Shown here piece by piece: positions 23,507 through 31,360 of a stretch of DNA of 44,973 nucleotides. The number at the start of each line of letters is the position of its first letter. The first letter of the stretch is position 1. The stretch comes from an uncultured Bacteroidales bacterium (GTDB taxonomy: Bacteria; Bacteroidota; Bacteroidia; Bacteroidales; Bacteroidaceae). Both the position numbers and the translations under genes were made by a program. Where the stretch lies: positions 13,577 through 58,549 of the forward strand of contig CACXLY010000008.1 in assembly GCA_902768605.1 (NCBI GenBank), written 5' to 3'. The notes beneath the pieces are model-generated. The model was given only the letters and a program-made list of their open reading frames with translations. It did not search any database and was not told the DNA's origin.

Positions 23507-24733
23507 ATGGCAAAGAGAGTTGTCATAACAGGCATGGGCATCTGGTCGTGCCTCGGGACAAGCACGGATGAGGTGAGGGACGCACTTCGAGAAGGGCGGT
23601 CAGGCATCGTGATGGACAATGACAGACTGGGCTACGGCTACCAGTCGGGGCTGACCGGCATGGTGAAGACTCCCGTGCTGAAGGGACTCCTCGACCGACA
23701 TCTGCGGCGCGGCTTCTCTGAGGAAGCTGAATATGCCTACATGGCGAGCCGCGAGGCTTTCCAGATGGCGCAGGTTAGCGAAGACTATCTCATGGGAAAC
23801 GAGGTGGGCTGCATCTTCGGCAACGACTCGTCGGCCAAGTCCGTCATCGAGGCGGCAAGGATTATGGAGGAAAAGCGAGACTCGGAACTGCTTGGGCAGA
23901 ACTACATCTTCCAGTCCATGAACTCCACCGTCAACATGAGCCTCAGCACGGCGTTCCACCTGAAGGGCGTGAACTTCACCATCAGTGCGGCTTGTGCCAG
24001 CGGAAGCCACTCCATCGGCATCGCCTATATGCTTATCAGGCAAGGGCTGCAGGAGATGGTGCTCTGCGGCGGTGCTCAGGAGACGAACCACTACAGCATG
24101 GCCTCGTTCGATGCCATCGGAGCTTTCTCCAGACGCATGAACGAGCCGACGAAAGCCAGCCGTCCCTTTGACCGCGACCGCGACGGACTGGTGCCGAGCG
24201 GCGGCGGCGCAGCGCTTGTCCTCGAGGACTATGAGCACGCCCTGGCCCGCGGAGCGAACATCCTGGCAGAAGTGAAGGGCTATGGCTTCTCTTCAAACGG
24301 AACGGCGGTCATCAGTCAACCCAGCGACGAAGGTTGCGTCATTGCCATGAGGCGAGCCTTGAGGGACGCAGGAATGGACGTCTCGGATATCGACTACATC
24401 AATGCTCACGCCACCTCAACGCGTCAGGGAGACATGTACGAAGCCATTGCGCTCGACCGCCTGTTCCACGGTCAGCACGCCCTCATCAGCAGCACCAAGG
24501 GCATGACGGGGCACGAGTGCTGGATGGCTGGAGCAAGCGAGGCGGTCTATTCCATCATCATGATGCAGAACCATTTCGTGGCGCCCAACCTCAACTTCGA
24601 CAATCCCGACGAGCACTCCGAAAAACTCAACATTGCCCGCACCACGACAGAGGCTGACATCAAGACCGTCCTCTCCAACTCCTTCGGCTTCGGCGGCACA
24701 AACAGCGCGTTGATAATAAGTAAAATAAGATGA
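23507..24733 (+). CDS. Beta-ketoacyl-ACP synthase (FabF-like, KS1)
   Basis: A 408-aa condensing enzyme. The full catalytic triad is visible: Cys163 in SAACASGSHS, His301 in NAHATSTRQGD, and His336 in TKGMTGHECWMAG with the preceding Lys. NSFGFGGTNSALI closes the fold. The family extends an ACP-bound acyl chain with malonyl-ACP. It heads a run of genes typical of aryl polyene or flexirubin loci, so it is probably the main chain-elongating KS. The start is supported by a promoter 32 nt upstream. Its stop overlaps the methyltransferase start (ATGA). Confidence 0.9.
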   Translation: MAKRVVITGMGIWSCLGTSTDEVRDALREGRSGIVMDNDRLGYGYQSGLTGMVKTPVLKGLLDRHLRRGFSEEAEYAYMASREAFQMAQVSEDYLMGNEVGCIFGNDSSAKSVIEAARIMEEKRDSELLGQNYIFQSMNSTVNMSLSTAFHLKGVNFTISAACASGSHSIGIAYMLIRQGLQEMVLCGGAQETNHYSMASFDAIGAFSRRMNEPTKASRPFDRDRDGLVPSGGGAALVLEDYEHALARGANILAEVKGYGFSSNGTAVISQPSDEGCVIAMRRALRDAGMDVSDIDYINAHATSTRQGDMYEAIALDRLFHGQHALISSTKGMTGHECWMAGASEAVYSIIMMQNHFVAPNLNFDNPDEHSEKLNIARTTTEADIKTVLSNSFGFGGTNSALIISKIR

Positions 24734-25833
24734 ACCTCTTTTCCAACTTAAAACAAAGATACACCTGCGAGCAGCTCTCGGCCCGCGAGGCTCAAAGGCA
24801 GGCTGAGTTCATTGCGTGGGGACCGATAGTGTTTCAGGCAAGCAGGCTGATGCTGAAGTTCGGCATCCTAGAGTTGCTGCGAGACAGTGATAACGGACTC
24901 ACTACAGCAGAGGTGGCTGAACGCACCGGACTCTCCCTCTATGCCTGCAAGTGCCTGCTGGAGGCTTCCCTCAGCATCGGCACCGTACTCATCAACACGG
25001 AAACCGACTGCTATACGCTCTCCAAGACGGGATGGTTCCTGCTGAACGACCCCGCCACAAAGGTCAACATGGACTTCAACCACGACGTCAACTACCAGGG
25101 GATGTTCCACCTCGAGGAGGCGCTCAAGGAGGGACGACCTGCCGGGCTGAAATGTCTCGGCGACTGGCCGACGCTCTACGAAGGACTTTCCAGCATTCCC
25201 AAGCAAGCACAAGACAGTTGGTTTGAATTCGACCACTTCTACTCGGACTCCTCTTTCCCCGAGGCTCTCAACATTGTCTTTGCCGAACACAAGGTGCGCA
25301 GCCTTTATGACGTGGGCGGCAACACGGGGAAGTGGGCATTGCAGTGCGTGGAACATGACAAGGAGGTGGAGGTCACCATCCTCGACCTTCCCCAGCAGAT
25401 TCGGATGATGCAGGAGAACATCAAGGGCAAGCCAGGTGCGGAGCGCATCAAGGGCTTCAGCATCAACATGCTCGACAAGGAAGCCCGTTTCCCCAAACGC
25501 GAGGGAGGACTGGATGCCATCTGGATGTCGCAGTTCCTGGATTGCTTCAGCGAAGAAGAAATCGTCAGTATTCTTTCCAGAGCAAAGGAGGCGATGGAGC
25601 AGGACACGCTACTCTTCATCATGGAGACCTTCTGGGACCGCCAACGCTTCGAGCCCGCTACCTTCTGCCTCACCATGACCAGCCTCTACTTCACCGCCAT
25701 GGCAAACGGAAACAGCAAGATGTACCACTCGGACGACATGCGACGACTCGTCCAACAGGCTGGCCTGCAGATAGAAAGCATCTACGACGGCTTGGGACAA
25801 GGTCATAGTATCATGGTTTGCAAAACAAAATAA
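24730..25833 (+). CDS. O-methyltransferase-like SAM-dependent methyltransferase
   Basis: 367 aa. An N-terminal winged-helix dimerisation domain (residues about 30-110, LTTAEVAERTGLSLYACKCLLEA) is followed by a class I Rossmann methyltransferase with SAM motif I SLYDVGGNTGKWAL (about 195-208) and motif II VTILDLPQQI. This layout is that of plant- and bacterial-type O-methyltransferases. In an aryl polyene context it could methylate the aryl head group or its hydroxyl; the target is inferred. It is coupled to KS1 by a 4-nt overlap and followed 12 nt later by an ACP. Confidence 0.85.
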   Translation: MNLFSNLKQRYTCEQLSAREAQRQAEFIAWGPIVFQASRLMLKFGILELLRDSDNGLTTAEVAERTGLSLYACKCLLEASLSIGTVLINTETDCYTLSKTGWFLLNDPATKVNMDFNHDVNYQGMFHLEEALKEGRPAGLKCLGDWPTLYEGLSSIPKQAQDSWFEFDHFYSDSSFPEALNIVFAEHKVRSLYDVGGNTGKWALQCVEHDKEVEVTILDLPQQIRMMQENIKGKPGAERIKGFSINMLDKEARFPKREGGLDAIWMSQFLDCFSEEEIVSILSRAKEAMEQDTLLFIMETFWDRQRFEPATFCLTMTSLYFTAMANGNSKMYHSDDMRRLVQQAGLQIESIYDGLGQGHSIMVCKTK

Positions 25834-25844
25834 ACAATCAAAAT

Positions 25845-26087
25845 ATGAACAGAAGTGAAATTGAAGAAAAAGTAAAGGAATTCCTGATTGAAGACCTCGA
25901 GATTGACGAGGAGAAGATTTATCCTGAAGCCAAGCTCAAGGAAGACATGGGCATAGACAGCCTCGACTTCGTCGACATCGTGGTTATCGTAGATAAGACC
26001 TTCGGGTTCAAACTGAAAGCAGAAGAAATGGCAGGCGTGGATACCTTTGCCAAGTTCTGCGACTATATTGAAAGTAAAGTAAACTAA
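25845..26087 (+). CDS. Acyl carrier protein (ACP1)
   Basis: 80 aa. The phosphopantetheine site is Ser39 in MGIDSLDFVD, the normal ACP motif. Helix I is basic and acidic mixed; the C-terminal FCDYIESKV helix is typical. ATG 25845 fits the ACP length; a TTG at 25818 would add nine residues overlapping the end of the methyltransferase and is unlikely. Probably carries the growing or starter acyl chain for the locus. Confidence 0.9.
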   Translation: MNRSEIEEKVKEFLIEDLEIDEEKIYPEAKLKEDMGIDSLDFVDIVVIVDKTFGFKLKAEEMAGVDTFAKFCDYIESKVN

Positions 26088-26089
26088 AG

Positions 26090-27031
26090 ATGGCAGAGCA
26101 GGAGTGGGCAGGCACGACATACGGCAACGCATGGATGCACAAGTGGCTCATCCGTATGCTTCGGCATATTGATGTGCGCATCTTGTACCTCTTCGTGGCC
26201 CTCTTCATCATCCCCGTCTGCCTCATCCTCAACCCCAGCCGAGGCATCGCGTATCGCTACTTTCGCCGTCGCATCGGGTATGGAAGAATGAAGTCCGCAT
26301 GGAAGACTTACACCAACCATTGTCTCTTCGGACAGGTCGTGGTCGACAGGTTTGCGATGTATGCCGGCAAGAGGTTCGACGTGGAGGTCGTGAACTACAA
26401 TGAGTTCCTTGAGCGGGCCTCAAGAAAAGAAGAAGGCTTCGTGCAGCTGAGCGCTCACGTAGGCAACTACGAGATAGCGGGCTACACACTGGTTTGCCAG
26501 AACAAACGCCTCAACGCACTTGTATTTGCTGGCGAAAAAGCTTCAGTGATGCAGAATCGTAGCAAGATGTTTGCAGACACCAACATCAACATGATAGCCA
26601 TCCAACCAGACATGACCCACCTCTTCGAGATAGACAAGGCACTGGCCGACGGCGAGATAGTCAGCATGCCCGCCGACCGCATCAACGGTTCGCAAAAAAG
26701 CATCGAGCATGAGTTCCTCGGAGCCAAGGCAAAGTTTCCACTCGGCCCCTTCTCCGTAGCGACAATGAGTGGGCTCGATGTGCTGGCAGTCAACGTGATG
26801 AAGGACTCGCTCACATGCTATAAGATATATGTCACGCCGCTCCTCTACGACAAGAAAGCCACACGACAGGAACAAATAAAGCAGCTCTCCCGTGCCTACG
26901 TCGCAGAGCTAGAGAAGCGCGTCAGGCAGTATCCAGAGCAATGGTACAACTACTTTGAGTTCTGGGAAGAGAACAGTCTCCCCCAACCCCTCCAAAGGAG
27001 GGGAGAACAGCCCCACGAACCCCGTAAATAA
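26090..27031 (+). CDS. LpxL/HtrB-like lysophospholipid acyltransferase
   Basis: A 313-aa membrane-anchored acyltransferase of the lipid A acyltransferase group. One hydrophobic segment (about 29-50) is followed by the H-x4-E active site, LSAHVGNYEIAG (near 124-135), and ADRINGSQKSIEHEFLGAKAKFPLGP, the usual substrate-binding block. It would transfer an ACP-bound chain to a lipid acceptor. It starts 3 nt after the ACP gene. Its last residues (SLPQPLQRRGEQPHEPRK) are encoded by a copy of the ccccaacccctccaaagg repeat, so the end of the protein was probably rewritten by the element. Confidence 0.88.
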   Translation: MAEQEWAGTTYGNAWMHKWLIRMLRHIDVRILYLFVALFIIPVCLILNPSRGIAYRYFRRRIGYGRMKSAWKTYTNHCLFGQVVVDRFAMYAGKRFDVEVVNYNEFLERASRKEEGFVQLSAHVGNYEIAGYTLVCQNKRLNALVFAGEKASVMQNRSKMFADTNINMIAIQPDMTHLFEIDKALADGEIVSMPADRINGSQKSIEHEFLGAKAKFPLGPFSVATMSGLDVLAVNVMKDSLTCYKIYVTPLLYDKKATRQEQIKQLSRAYVAELEKRVRQYPEQWYNYFEFWEENSLPQPLQRRGEQPHEPRK

Positions 27032-27120
27032 ACAAATTACTAAATTGTAAATCAATTGTACATAGTAAATTGCTAAATTGTACATTAAACAAATCGTAAA
27101 TAGTCAAATCGTAAATATTC
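26977..27120 (+). repeat. ccccaacccctccaaagg element plus aaattgtaaat/aaatcgtaaat words
   Basis: The palindromic element begins inside the acyltransferase C terminus and continues past its stop. Then many taaattgtaaa/aatcgtaaat words run up to the KS2 start. No other gene is present. Confidence 0.65.
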
Positions 27121-27123
27121 TTG

Positions 27124-28824
27124 ATGGTTAGTGTAATCGCCACAAATATAATTTCGCCTTTGGGCATCACCACTGAGGAGAACTACCGGGCTGTTTTGGC
27201 TGGTCGTTCTGCCTTGAAGCGCTATCTCCCCGGGGAAGCCTTCGGACTGCCTGAGCCATTTGCAGCATCGCTGTTCAGCGAAGAGCAGAGGAAGGAGCTT
27301 GCCCTTGAGGGGTTTACCTTCTTCGAATCACTTGCCATCCAATCCATTCGTAAAGCTCTCACATACACTTCACTTGGCAATGACTTCTCGAGAATCGTCT
27401 TGATACTGAGCACCACAAAAGGCAACATCGAGGAGTCCCCAGCCAAGGCAGCACAGAGAGTTGCAGAGGCCATAGGGCTGACCACAAAGCCCATCGTCGT
27501 TTGCAATGCTTGCGTCTCAGGACTCTCGGCACAGTTGCTTGCCAATCACCTGCTCTCCGCAGGCCACTATGACTACGCCATCGTGGTGGGAGCAGAGGTG
27601 CAGAGCAAGTTCATAGTGTCAGGGTTCCAGTCCTTGAAGGCTGTTTCGGAAGAGCCTTGCAGACCTTTCGACATTGAGCGCAACGGACTTAACCCAGGCG
27701 AAGCTGCTGCCACGATTGTCTTTGCAAGGAATGCCAACAAGGAACGCTGGAGTTACAGCCAAATGATTGGCAAGAAGGAGCACTGGTGCCTCATCTCCGG
27801 AGCCACTTGCAACGATGCCTACCACCTCATCTCCCCTTCCCCACAAGGAGAAGGCCTGACAAATGCCATCAATGCCGTAATGGAAGGTCGGGACAAGTCG
27901 TTGCTTGCAACAGTTTGCGCTCATGGTACAGCCACACTCTACAACGACCAAATGGAGTCTGTCGCCATTCAAAGAGCAGGACTTTCAGACATCCCCCTCT
28001 CTGCCCTCAAAGGTTATGTGGGGCACACGATGGGAGCAGCAGGCGTGCTTGAAACCATCCTCACCATGCTGGCTACCGACGATGGTATCGTGCTTCCCAC
28101 TAAAGGCTTCACCGAGCTTGGCGTAAGCGGCAGAGTCAACATCTCTGGCGACCCTCAGTCCACCAGCAAGAAAGCTTTCCTGAAGATAATGTCAGGCTTC
28201 GGCGGCAGCAATGTAGCGGCACTTTATGTAAGAACAACAGACAAGAAACAAGAGACAACGAGCCATGTAGCGCTCGCAAAAGCGAATACCATAAGGATTT
28301 CCTCGGAAGATGGGACATCTTTGACTGATATTTACAAGCAAGAGATAGGGGACTATCCCAAGTTGACTTCGTCGAGCAGTCGCTTCTACAAGATGGACAT
28401 CCTCTCGCGCCTGGCTTTTGTGGCAGCAGAAAAGACCCTCTCTAACTCTCCCCTAAAGGGAGAGGACAAGATGCCTGCCCTCGTTCTCTTCAACAACTCC
28501 TCGTCAATAGTTGCCGACCGACAGTTCCTCACCACAATCAGCAACCCTGAGAACTACTTCCCAAGCCCCTCTGCCTTCGTCTATACCCTGCCAAACATCA
28601 CAACAGGAGAGATAGCAATCCGCCACCACCTTTGCAGCGAAACATCTTTCTACATACTGGCAGACAAAGACGAGAACCCGATGACGCAAATCCTTGAAGC
28701 CACCCTCAGCCAGACAGGTGCTACAAGTGCCATCACCGGCTGGATAGATGCAGAAAGCGAAACAAACTTCGAGTGCGAAATGACAATAATAATAGCCTCC
28801 CCCAACCCCTCTCCAAAGGAATAG
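27124..28824 (+). CDS. Beta-ketoacyl synthase with C-terminal KS-like extension (KS2)
   Basis: 566 aa. The N-terminal ketosynthase has Cys130 in VVCNACVSGLSA, His267 in CAHGTATLYND and His301 in YVGHTMGAAG, so all three catalytic residues are present. After about residue 370 a linker leads to a second domain (about 410-555) with LFNNSSSIVADRQFL, PSPSAFVYTLPNITTGEIAIRH and SETSFYILAD, resembling the short Ketoacyl-synt_2-type proteins that occur as separate genes in related loci. Repeat words lie in frame at SPSPQGEGLT (27832), LSNSPLKGED (28441) and the last residues SPNPSPKE, where the element supplies the stop codon. ATG 27124 is preferred to TTG 27121. Confidence 0.85.
   Translation: MVSVIATNIISPLGITTEENYRAVLAGRSALKRYLPGEAFGLPEPFAASLFSEEQRKELALEGFTFFESLAIQSIRKALTYTSLGNDFSRIVLILSTTKGNIEESPAKAAQRVAEAIGLTTKPIVVCNACVSGLSAQLLANHLLSAGHYDYAIVVGAEVQSKFIVSGFQSLKAVSEEPCRPFDIERNGLNPGEAAATIVFARNANKERWSYSQMIGKKEHWCLISGATCNDAYHLISPSPQGEGLTNAINAVMEGRDKSLLATVCAHGTATLYNDQMESVAIQRAGLSDIPLSALKGYVGHTMGAAGVLETILTMLATDDGIVLPTKGFTELGVSGRVNISGDPQSTSKKAFLKIMSGFGGSNVAALYVRTTDKKQETTSHVALAKANTIRISSEDGTSLTDIYKQEIGDYPKLTSSSSRFYKMDILSRLAFVAAEKTLSNSPLKGEDKMPALVLFNNSSSIVADRQFLTTISNPENYFPSPSAFVYTLPNITTGEIAIRHHLCSETSFYILADKDENPMTQILEATLSQTGATSAITGWIDAESETNFECEMTIIIASPNPSPKE
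27832..27862 (+). repeat. ccccttccccacaaggagaagg element in frame in KS2
   Basis: Encodes SPSPQGEGL in a surface position between conserved KS strands. Confidence 0.6.
28441..28470 (+). repeat. ctctcccctaaagggagagg element in frame in KS2
   Basis: A near-perfect palindrome encoding SNSPLKGED, near the start of the C-terminal domain. Confidence 0.65.
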
Positions 28825-28945
28825 CCTCCCCAACCCCTCCAAAGGAGGGGAGAATAAATTACTAAATAGCTAAATCGTAAATAAATAGTAAATCGTAAAT
28901 AGTCAAATCGTAAATTACTTAAATCGTCAAATCGTAAATTACAAT
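28797..28945 (+). repeat. Two ccccaacccctccaaagg elements and aaatcgtaaat words
   Basis: The first element ends KS2 (its TAG stop lies in the element). The second follows at once (28826-28855). aaatcgtaaata/gtcaaatcg words then fill the gap up to ACP2. Confidence 0.7.
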
Positions 28946-28946
28946 C

Positions 28947-29207
28947 ATGGACCAGTTAATCAACGACTTGAAACAACAGATTAAGGAAGCCCTCAACCTG
29001 GAGGAACTCTCTTTGGAGGACTTCGACGAGAATGCCCCTCTCTTTGGTGATGAAGGCATCGGACTTGACTCCATTGATGTGCTTGAAATCATCGTGCTGC
29101 TTGAGAAGAACTATGGCATCCGCCTTGCCAACCCAAAAGAAGGCAGAGCCATCTTCCAGAGCATCAAGACCATAGCAGACTATGTAAGGGAGAACAGGAA
29201 GAAGTGA
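28947..29207 (+). CDS. Acyl carrier protein (ACP2)
   Basis: 86 aa with Ser42 in GIGLDSIDVLEI as the phosphopantetheine site and an acidic helical body (LSLEDFDENAPLFGDE). The C terminus AIFQSIKTIADYV is typical of polyketide-type ACPs in aryl polyene loci. It lies between KS2 and KS3 and probably serves one of them. Confidence 0.9.
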   Translation: MDQLINDLKQQIKEALNLEELSLEDFDENAPLFGDEGIGLDSIDVLEIIVLLEKNYGIRLANPKEGRAIFQSIKTIADYVRENRKK

Positions 29208-29336
29208 AAGGAGTGAAAAGTGAAAAGTGAAAAGTGAAAAGTGAAAAATCAAAGTTACCTGCCGTGTTGTAAATAATCAAATTACTAAATAGTAAATAAA
29301 TAGTAAATCGTAAATCGTCAAATCGTAAATATTTTG
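29207..29336 (+). repeat. agtgaaa words then aaatcgtaaat words
   Basis: Five gtgaaaa units directly after the ACP2 stop lead into caaagttacctgccg, then aaatagtaaataaat/aaatcgtaaat words up to KS3. The first part is closely matched inside the KS3 coding region at 30062-30105. Confidence 0.7.
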
Positions 29337-31220
29337 ATGGATATCCAAGTAACTGGTTACGGCATCATTTGCGCGATTGGGAACGACGCAAAGGCTGTCC
29401 TGAAGTCACTCAAGGAAGGACGAACGGGGATTGCCCCCATGCGTTATTTGCAGTCGAGCCACAAGGAACTGCCTGTCGGAGAAGTGAAGCTTTCCGATGA
29501 TGAGATGAAGCGAATGCTCGGACTGGACGGTGACAAAGGAGCCGTTCTGTCCAAGTGTTCAAACGGGCAGGACGAGAAAGCCATCATCAGTCGCACCGTT
29601 CTGATGGGTGCCATCGCGATTCGTCAGGCTTTGGAGCACGCCAACCTCGACTTGAAAGGCAAGCGCGTGGTTGTCATCAACGGCACGACTGTGGGCGGGA
29701 TGGACATTACGGAGCGCTACTTAAAACAGGTGAAGGAGAATGATGCCCTGCTGCCTCTCATTGAGAAGCACGACTGCGGCAGCAGCACACGCGAGATGGC
29801 TGACCTTGCCGGCTTGCCAAATGCAGAAGTCTGCACCATCTCGACGGCCTGCTCCTCAGCCATCAATGCCATCATACTTGGCTCTGAAATGCTCAAGAGG
29901 GGCGAGGCAGACATCGTCATAGCAGGCGGCACAGAGGCTCTGAGCCTGTTCCACCTCAACGGCTTCAATTCCCTGATGATTCTCGACAAGGCACAATGCC
30001 GCCCATTCGACAAAAGCAGAGCAGGCCTGAACCTCGGCGAAGGCGCGGCGTTCGTAACTTTAGTGAAAAGTGAAGAGTTAAAAGTGAAAAATAAGAGTAA
30101 CCAATCACTGGGCGAAGGTAACCCCGATTCTTCACTCTACATCCGCGGCTATGCCAATCGCTGTGATGCTTTCCATCAGACGGCTTCCTCCGAGAATGGA
30201 GAAGGAGCCTACCTTGCCATGAGCGAGGCCTTGCAGATGGCTGGGATGAAGCCCGAGGACATACATTACATCAATGCTCACGGCACAGGCACTCCCAACA
30301 ATGATGCCAGCGAGAGTGCAGCCATTCGTCGTGTCTTTGGAGAGAAGATTCCGCCCGTTTCAAGCACAAAAGGCTTCACAGGCCACACCACTTCCGCTTC
30401 AGGAGCAATAGAGACAGTCATTTGCATCCTTGCCCTTCAGAACCACTTCCTGCCCGCAAACCTTGGCTGGAAGGAGAAGGACGAGGCATGCATCACGCCT
30501 ATTGGAAATGAAGAATTAAGAATGAAGAGTGAAGTTCCGCGACTACAATCGCGCCTTGGTGCTAAAGCATCCATAGAATTTGCTGCCGCCTCATTCCTTT
30601 GCAATTCTTTCGGGTTTGGAGGGAACGATTCGGCATTGATAATAGGAGCCTCCCCCAGCCCCTCCAAAGGAGGGGAGAAGCGTCAGGATGCTGAGACCCG
30701 TATTGTGGCAGAGGCTGTCATTAATAATGTTGAGCAACTTGGTGAGCTGCGCGAGTTTGTTTCTGCCGGCGAGGCCCGAAGGATGGGCAAGCTCATGAAG
30801 GCTGCCACCATTTCATCTTTGAAAGTTCTCAAGGAAGCAGGTATCGAGACTCCCGATGCCATCATCACAGCCACTGCCTATGGCATGCTCGAGACAAGCG
30901 AGAAGTTCCTCCTCGACATGCTTGAGAACGGCGAGGAGACCCTCAGCCCTACCCTCTTCATGCAAAGCACGCACAACACCCTCAGCTCGGCCATCGCCAT
31001 CCGCACCAAGTGTCATGGCTACAACATGACTTACAGCCAGGGCAAGGACTCCCTACGATGGGCACTCCGCGATGCTCGACGTCTGATTGAGACAGGCAAG
31101 GCAAGGACGGTTCTCGTGGGCCTGCACGATGAAGCAACGCCGCTCGTCCAAGAGTTGTTCCGCCGCATGGGAAAGCCTGTTCCACCAGAAATCTACTCCC
31201 GCAGCATCGTGCTCCAATAA
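29337..31220 (+). CDS. Beta-ketoacyl synthase with C-terminal KS-like extension (KS3)
   Basis: 627 aa. The ketosynthase has Cys172 in ISTACSSAIN, His315 in NAHGTGTPNND and His350 in GFTGHTTSASG. After the closing NSFGFGGNDSALI a short linker leads to a second domain (about 455-620), with TATAYGMLETSEKFL, PTLFMQSTHNTLSSAIAI and YNMTYSQGKDSL, of the Ketoacyl-synt_2 type. Three blocks are repeat-derived: VKSEELKVKNKS (30062-30105), NEELRMKSEVPRLQSRLGAK (30506-30571) and SPSPSKGGEK (30650-30680). All catalytic residues survive. ATG 29337 is preferred to TTG 29334. It is the last gene of the first half-locus. Confidence 0.86.
   Translation: MDIQVTGYGIICAIGNDAKAVLKSLKEGRTGIAPMRYLQSSHKELPVGEVKLSDDEMKRMLGLDGDKGAVLSKCSNGQDEKAIISRTVLMGAIAIRQALEHANLDLKGKRVVVINGTTVGGMDITERYLKQVKENDALLPLIEKHDCGSSTREMADLAGLPNAEVCTISTACSSAINAIILGSEMLKRGEADIVIAGGTEALSLFHLNGFNSLMILDKAQCRPFDKSRAGLNLGEGAAFVTLVKSEELKVKNKSNQSLGEGNPDSSLYIRGYANRCDAFHQTASSENGEGAYLAMSEALQMAGMKPEDIHYINAHGTGTPNNDASESAAIRRVFGEKIPPVSSTKGFTGHTTSASGAIETVICILALQNHFLPANLGWKEKDEACITPIGNEELRMKSEVPRLQSRLGAKASIEFAAASFLCNSFGFGGNDSALIIGASPSPSKGGEKRQDAETRIVAEAVINNVEQLGELREFVSAGEARRMGKLMKAATISSLKVLKEAGIETPDAIITATAYGMLETSEKFLLDMLENGEETLSPTLFMQSTHNTLSSAIAIRTKCHGYNMTYSQGKDSLRWALRDARRLIETGKARTVLVGLHDEATPLVQELFRRMGKPVPPEIYSRSIVLQ
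30062..30142 (+). repeat. agtgaaa element in frame in KS3
   Basis: gtgaaaagtgaagag, ttaaaagtgaaaaataagagtaacc and attcttcactc words match intergenic copies at 29207-29250 and 4300-4330. The product is VKSEELKVKNKSNQSLGEG in a loop between two KS strands. Confidence 0.75.
30506..30571 (+). repeat. gaattaagaatgaag word plus 36-nt hairpin element in frame in KS3
   Basis: The 36-nt element at 30536-30571 matches 12803-12838 with 4 mismatches, including the CGCGA..TCGCG core. Confidence 0.8.
30648..30682 (+). repeat. ccccagcccctccaaagg element in frame in KS3
   Basis: Encodes ASPSPSKGGEK exactly at the junction between the KS domain and the C-terminal domain. Confidence 0.75.
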
Positions 31221-31345
31221 ATGCCACACGTGGCGTCGGCCGTTCCTTCACGTGGCGTCAGCTGTTCCTTCACGTGGCATTGGCTGTTCCTTCACGTGGC
31301 GTCAGCAAACGACACGTTAGTAAATCGAAAACGACACGTTAGTGA
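31221..31345 (+). repeat. Tandem 22-23-nt cacgtggcgtcagctgttcct units
   Basis: About four units of cacgtggcgtcagctgttccttc form, then two gacacgttagt words with aaatcgaaaac between them. They lie between KS3 and the end of the opposite-strand gene. No terminator is seen. Confidence 0.65.
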
Positions 31346-31360
31346 CGTTCTCACGAATGC

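Noticed and set aside
23507..31220. One of the ketosynthases being a chain-length factor without an active Cys
   Set aside because: KS1, KS2 and KS3 each show the Cys and both His residues.
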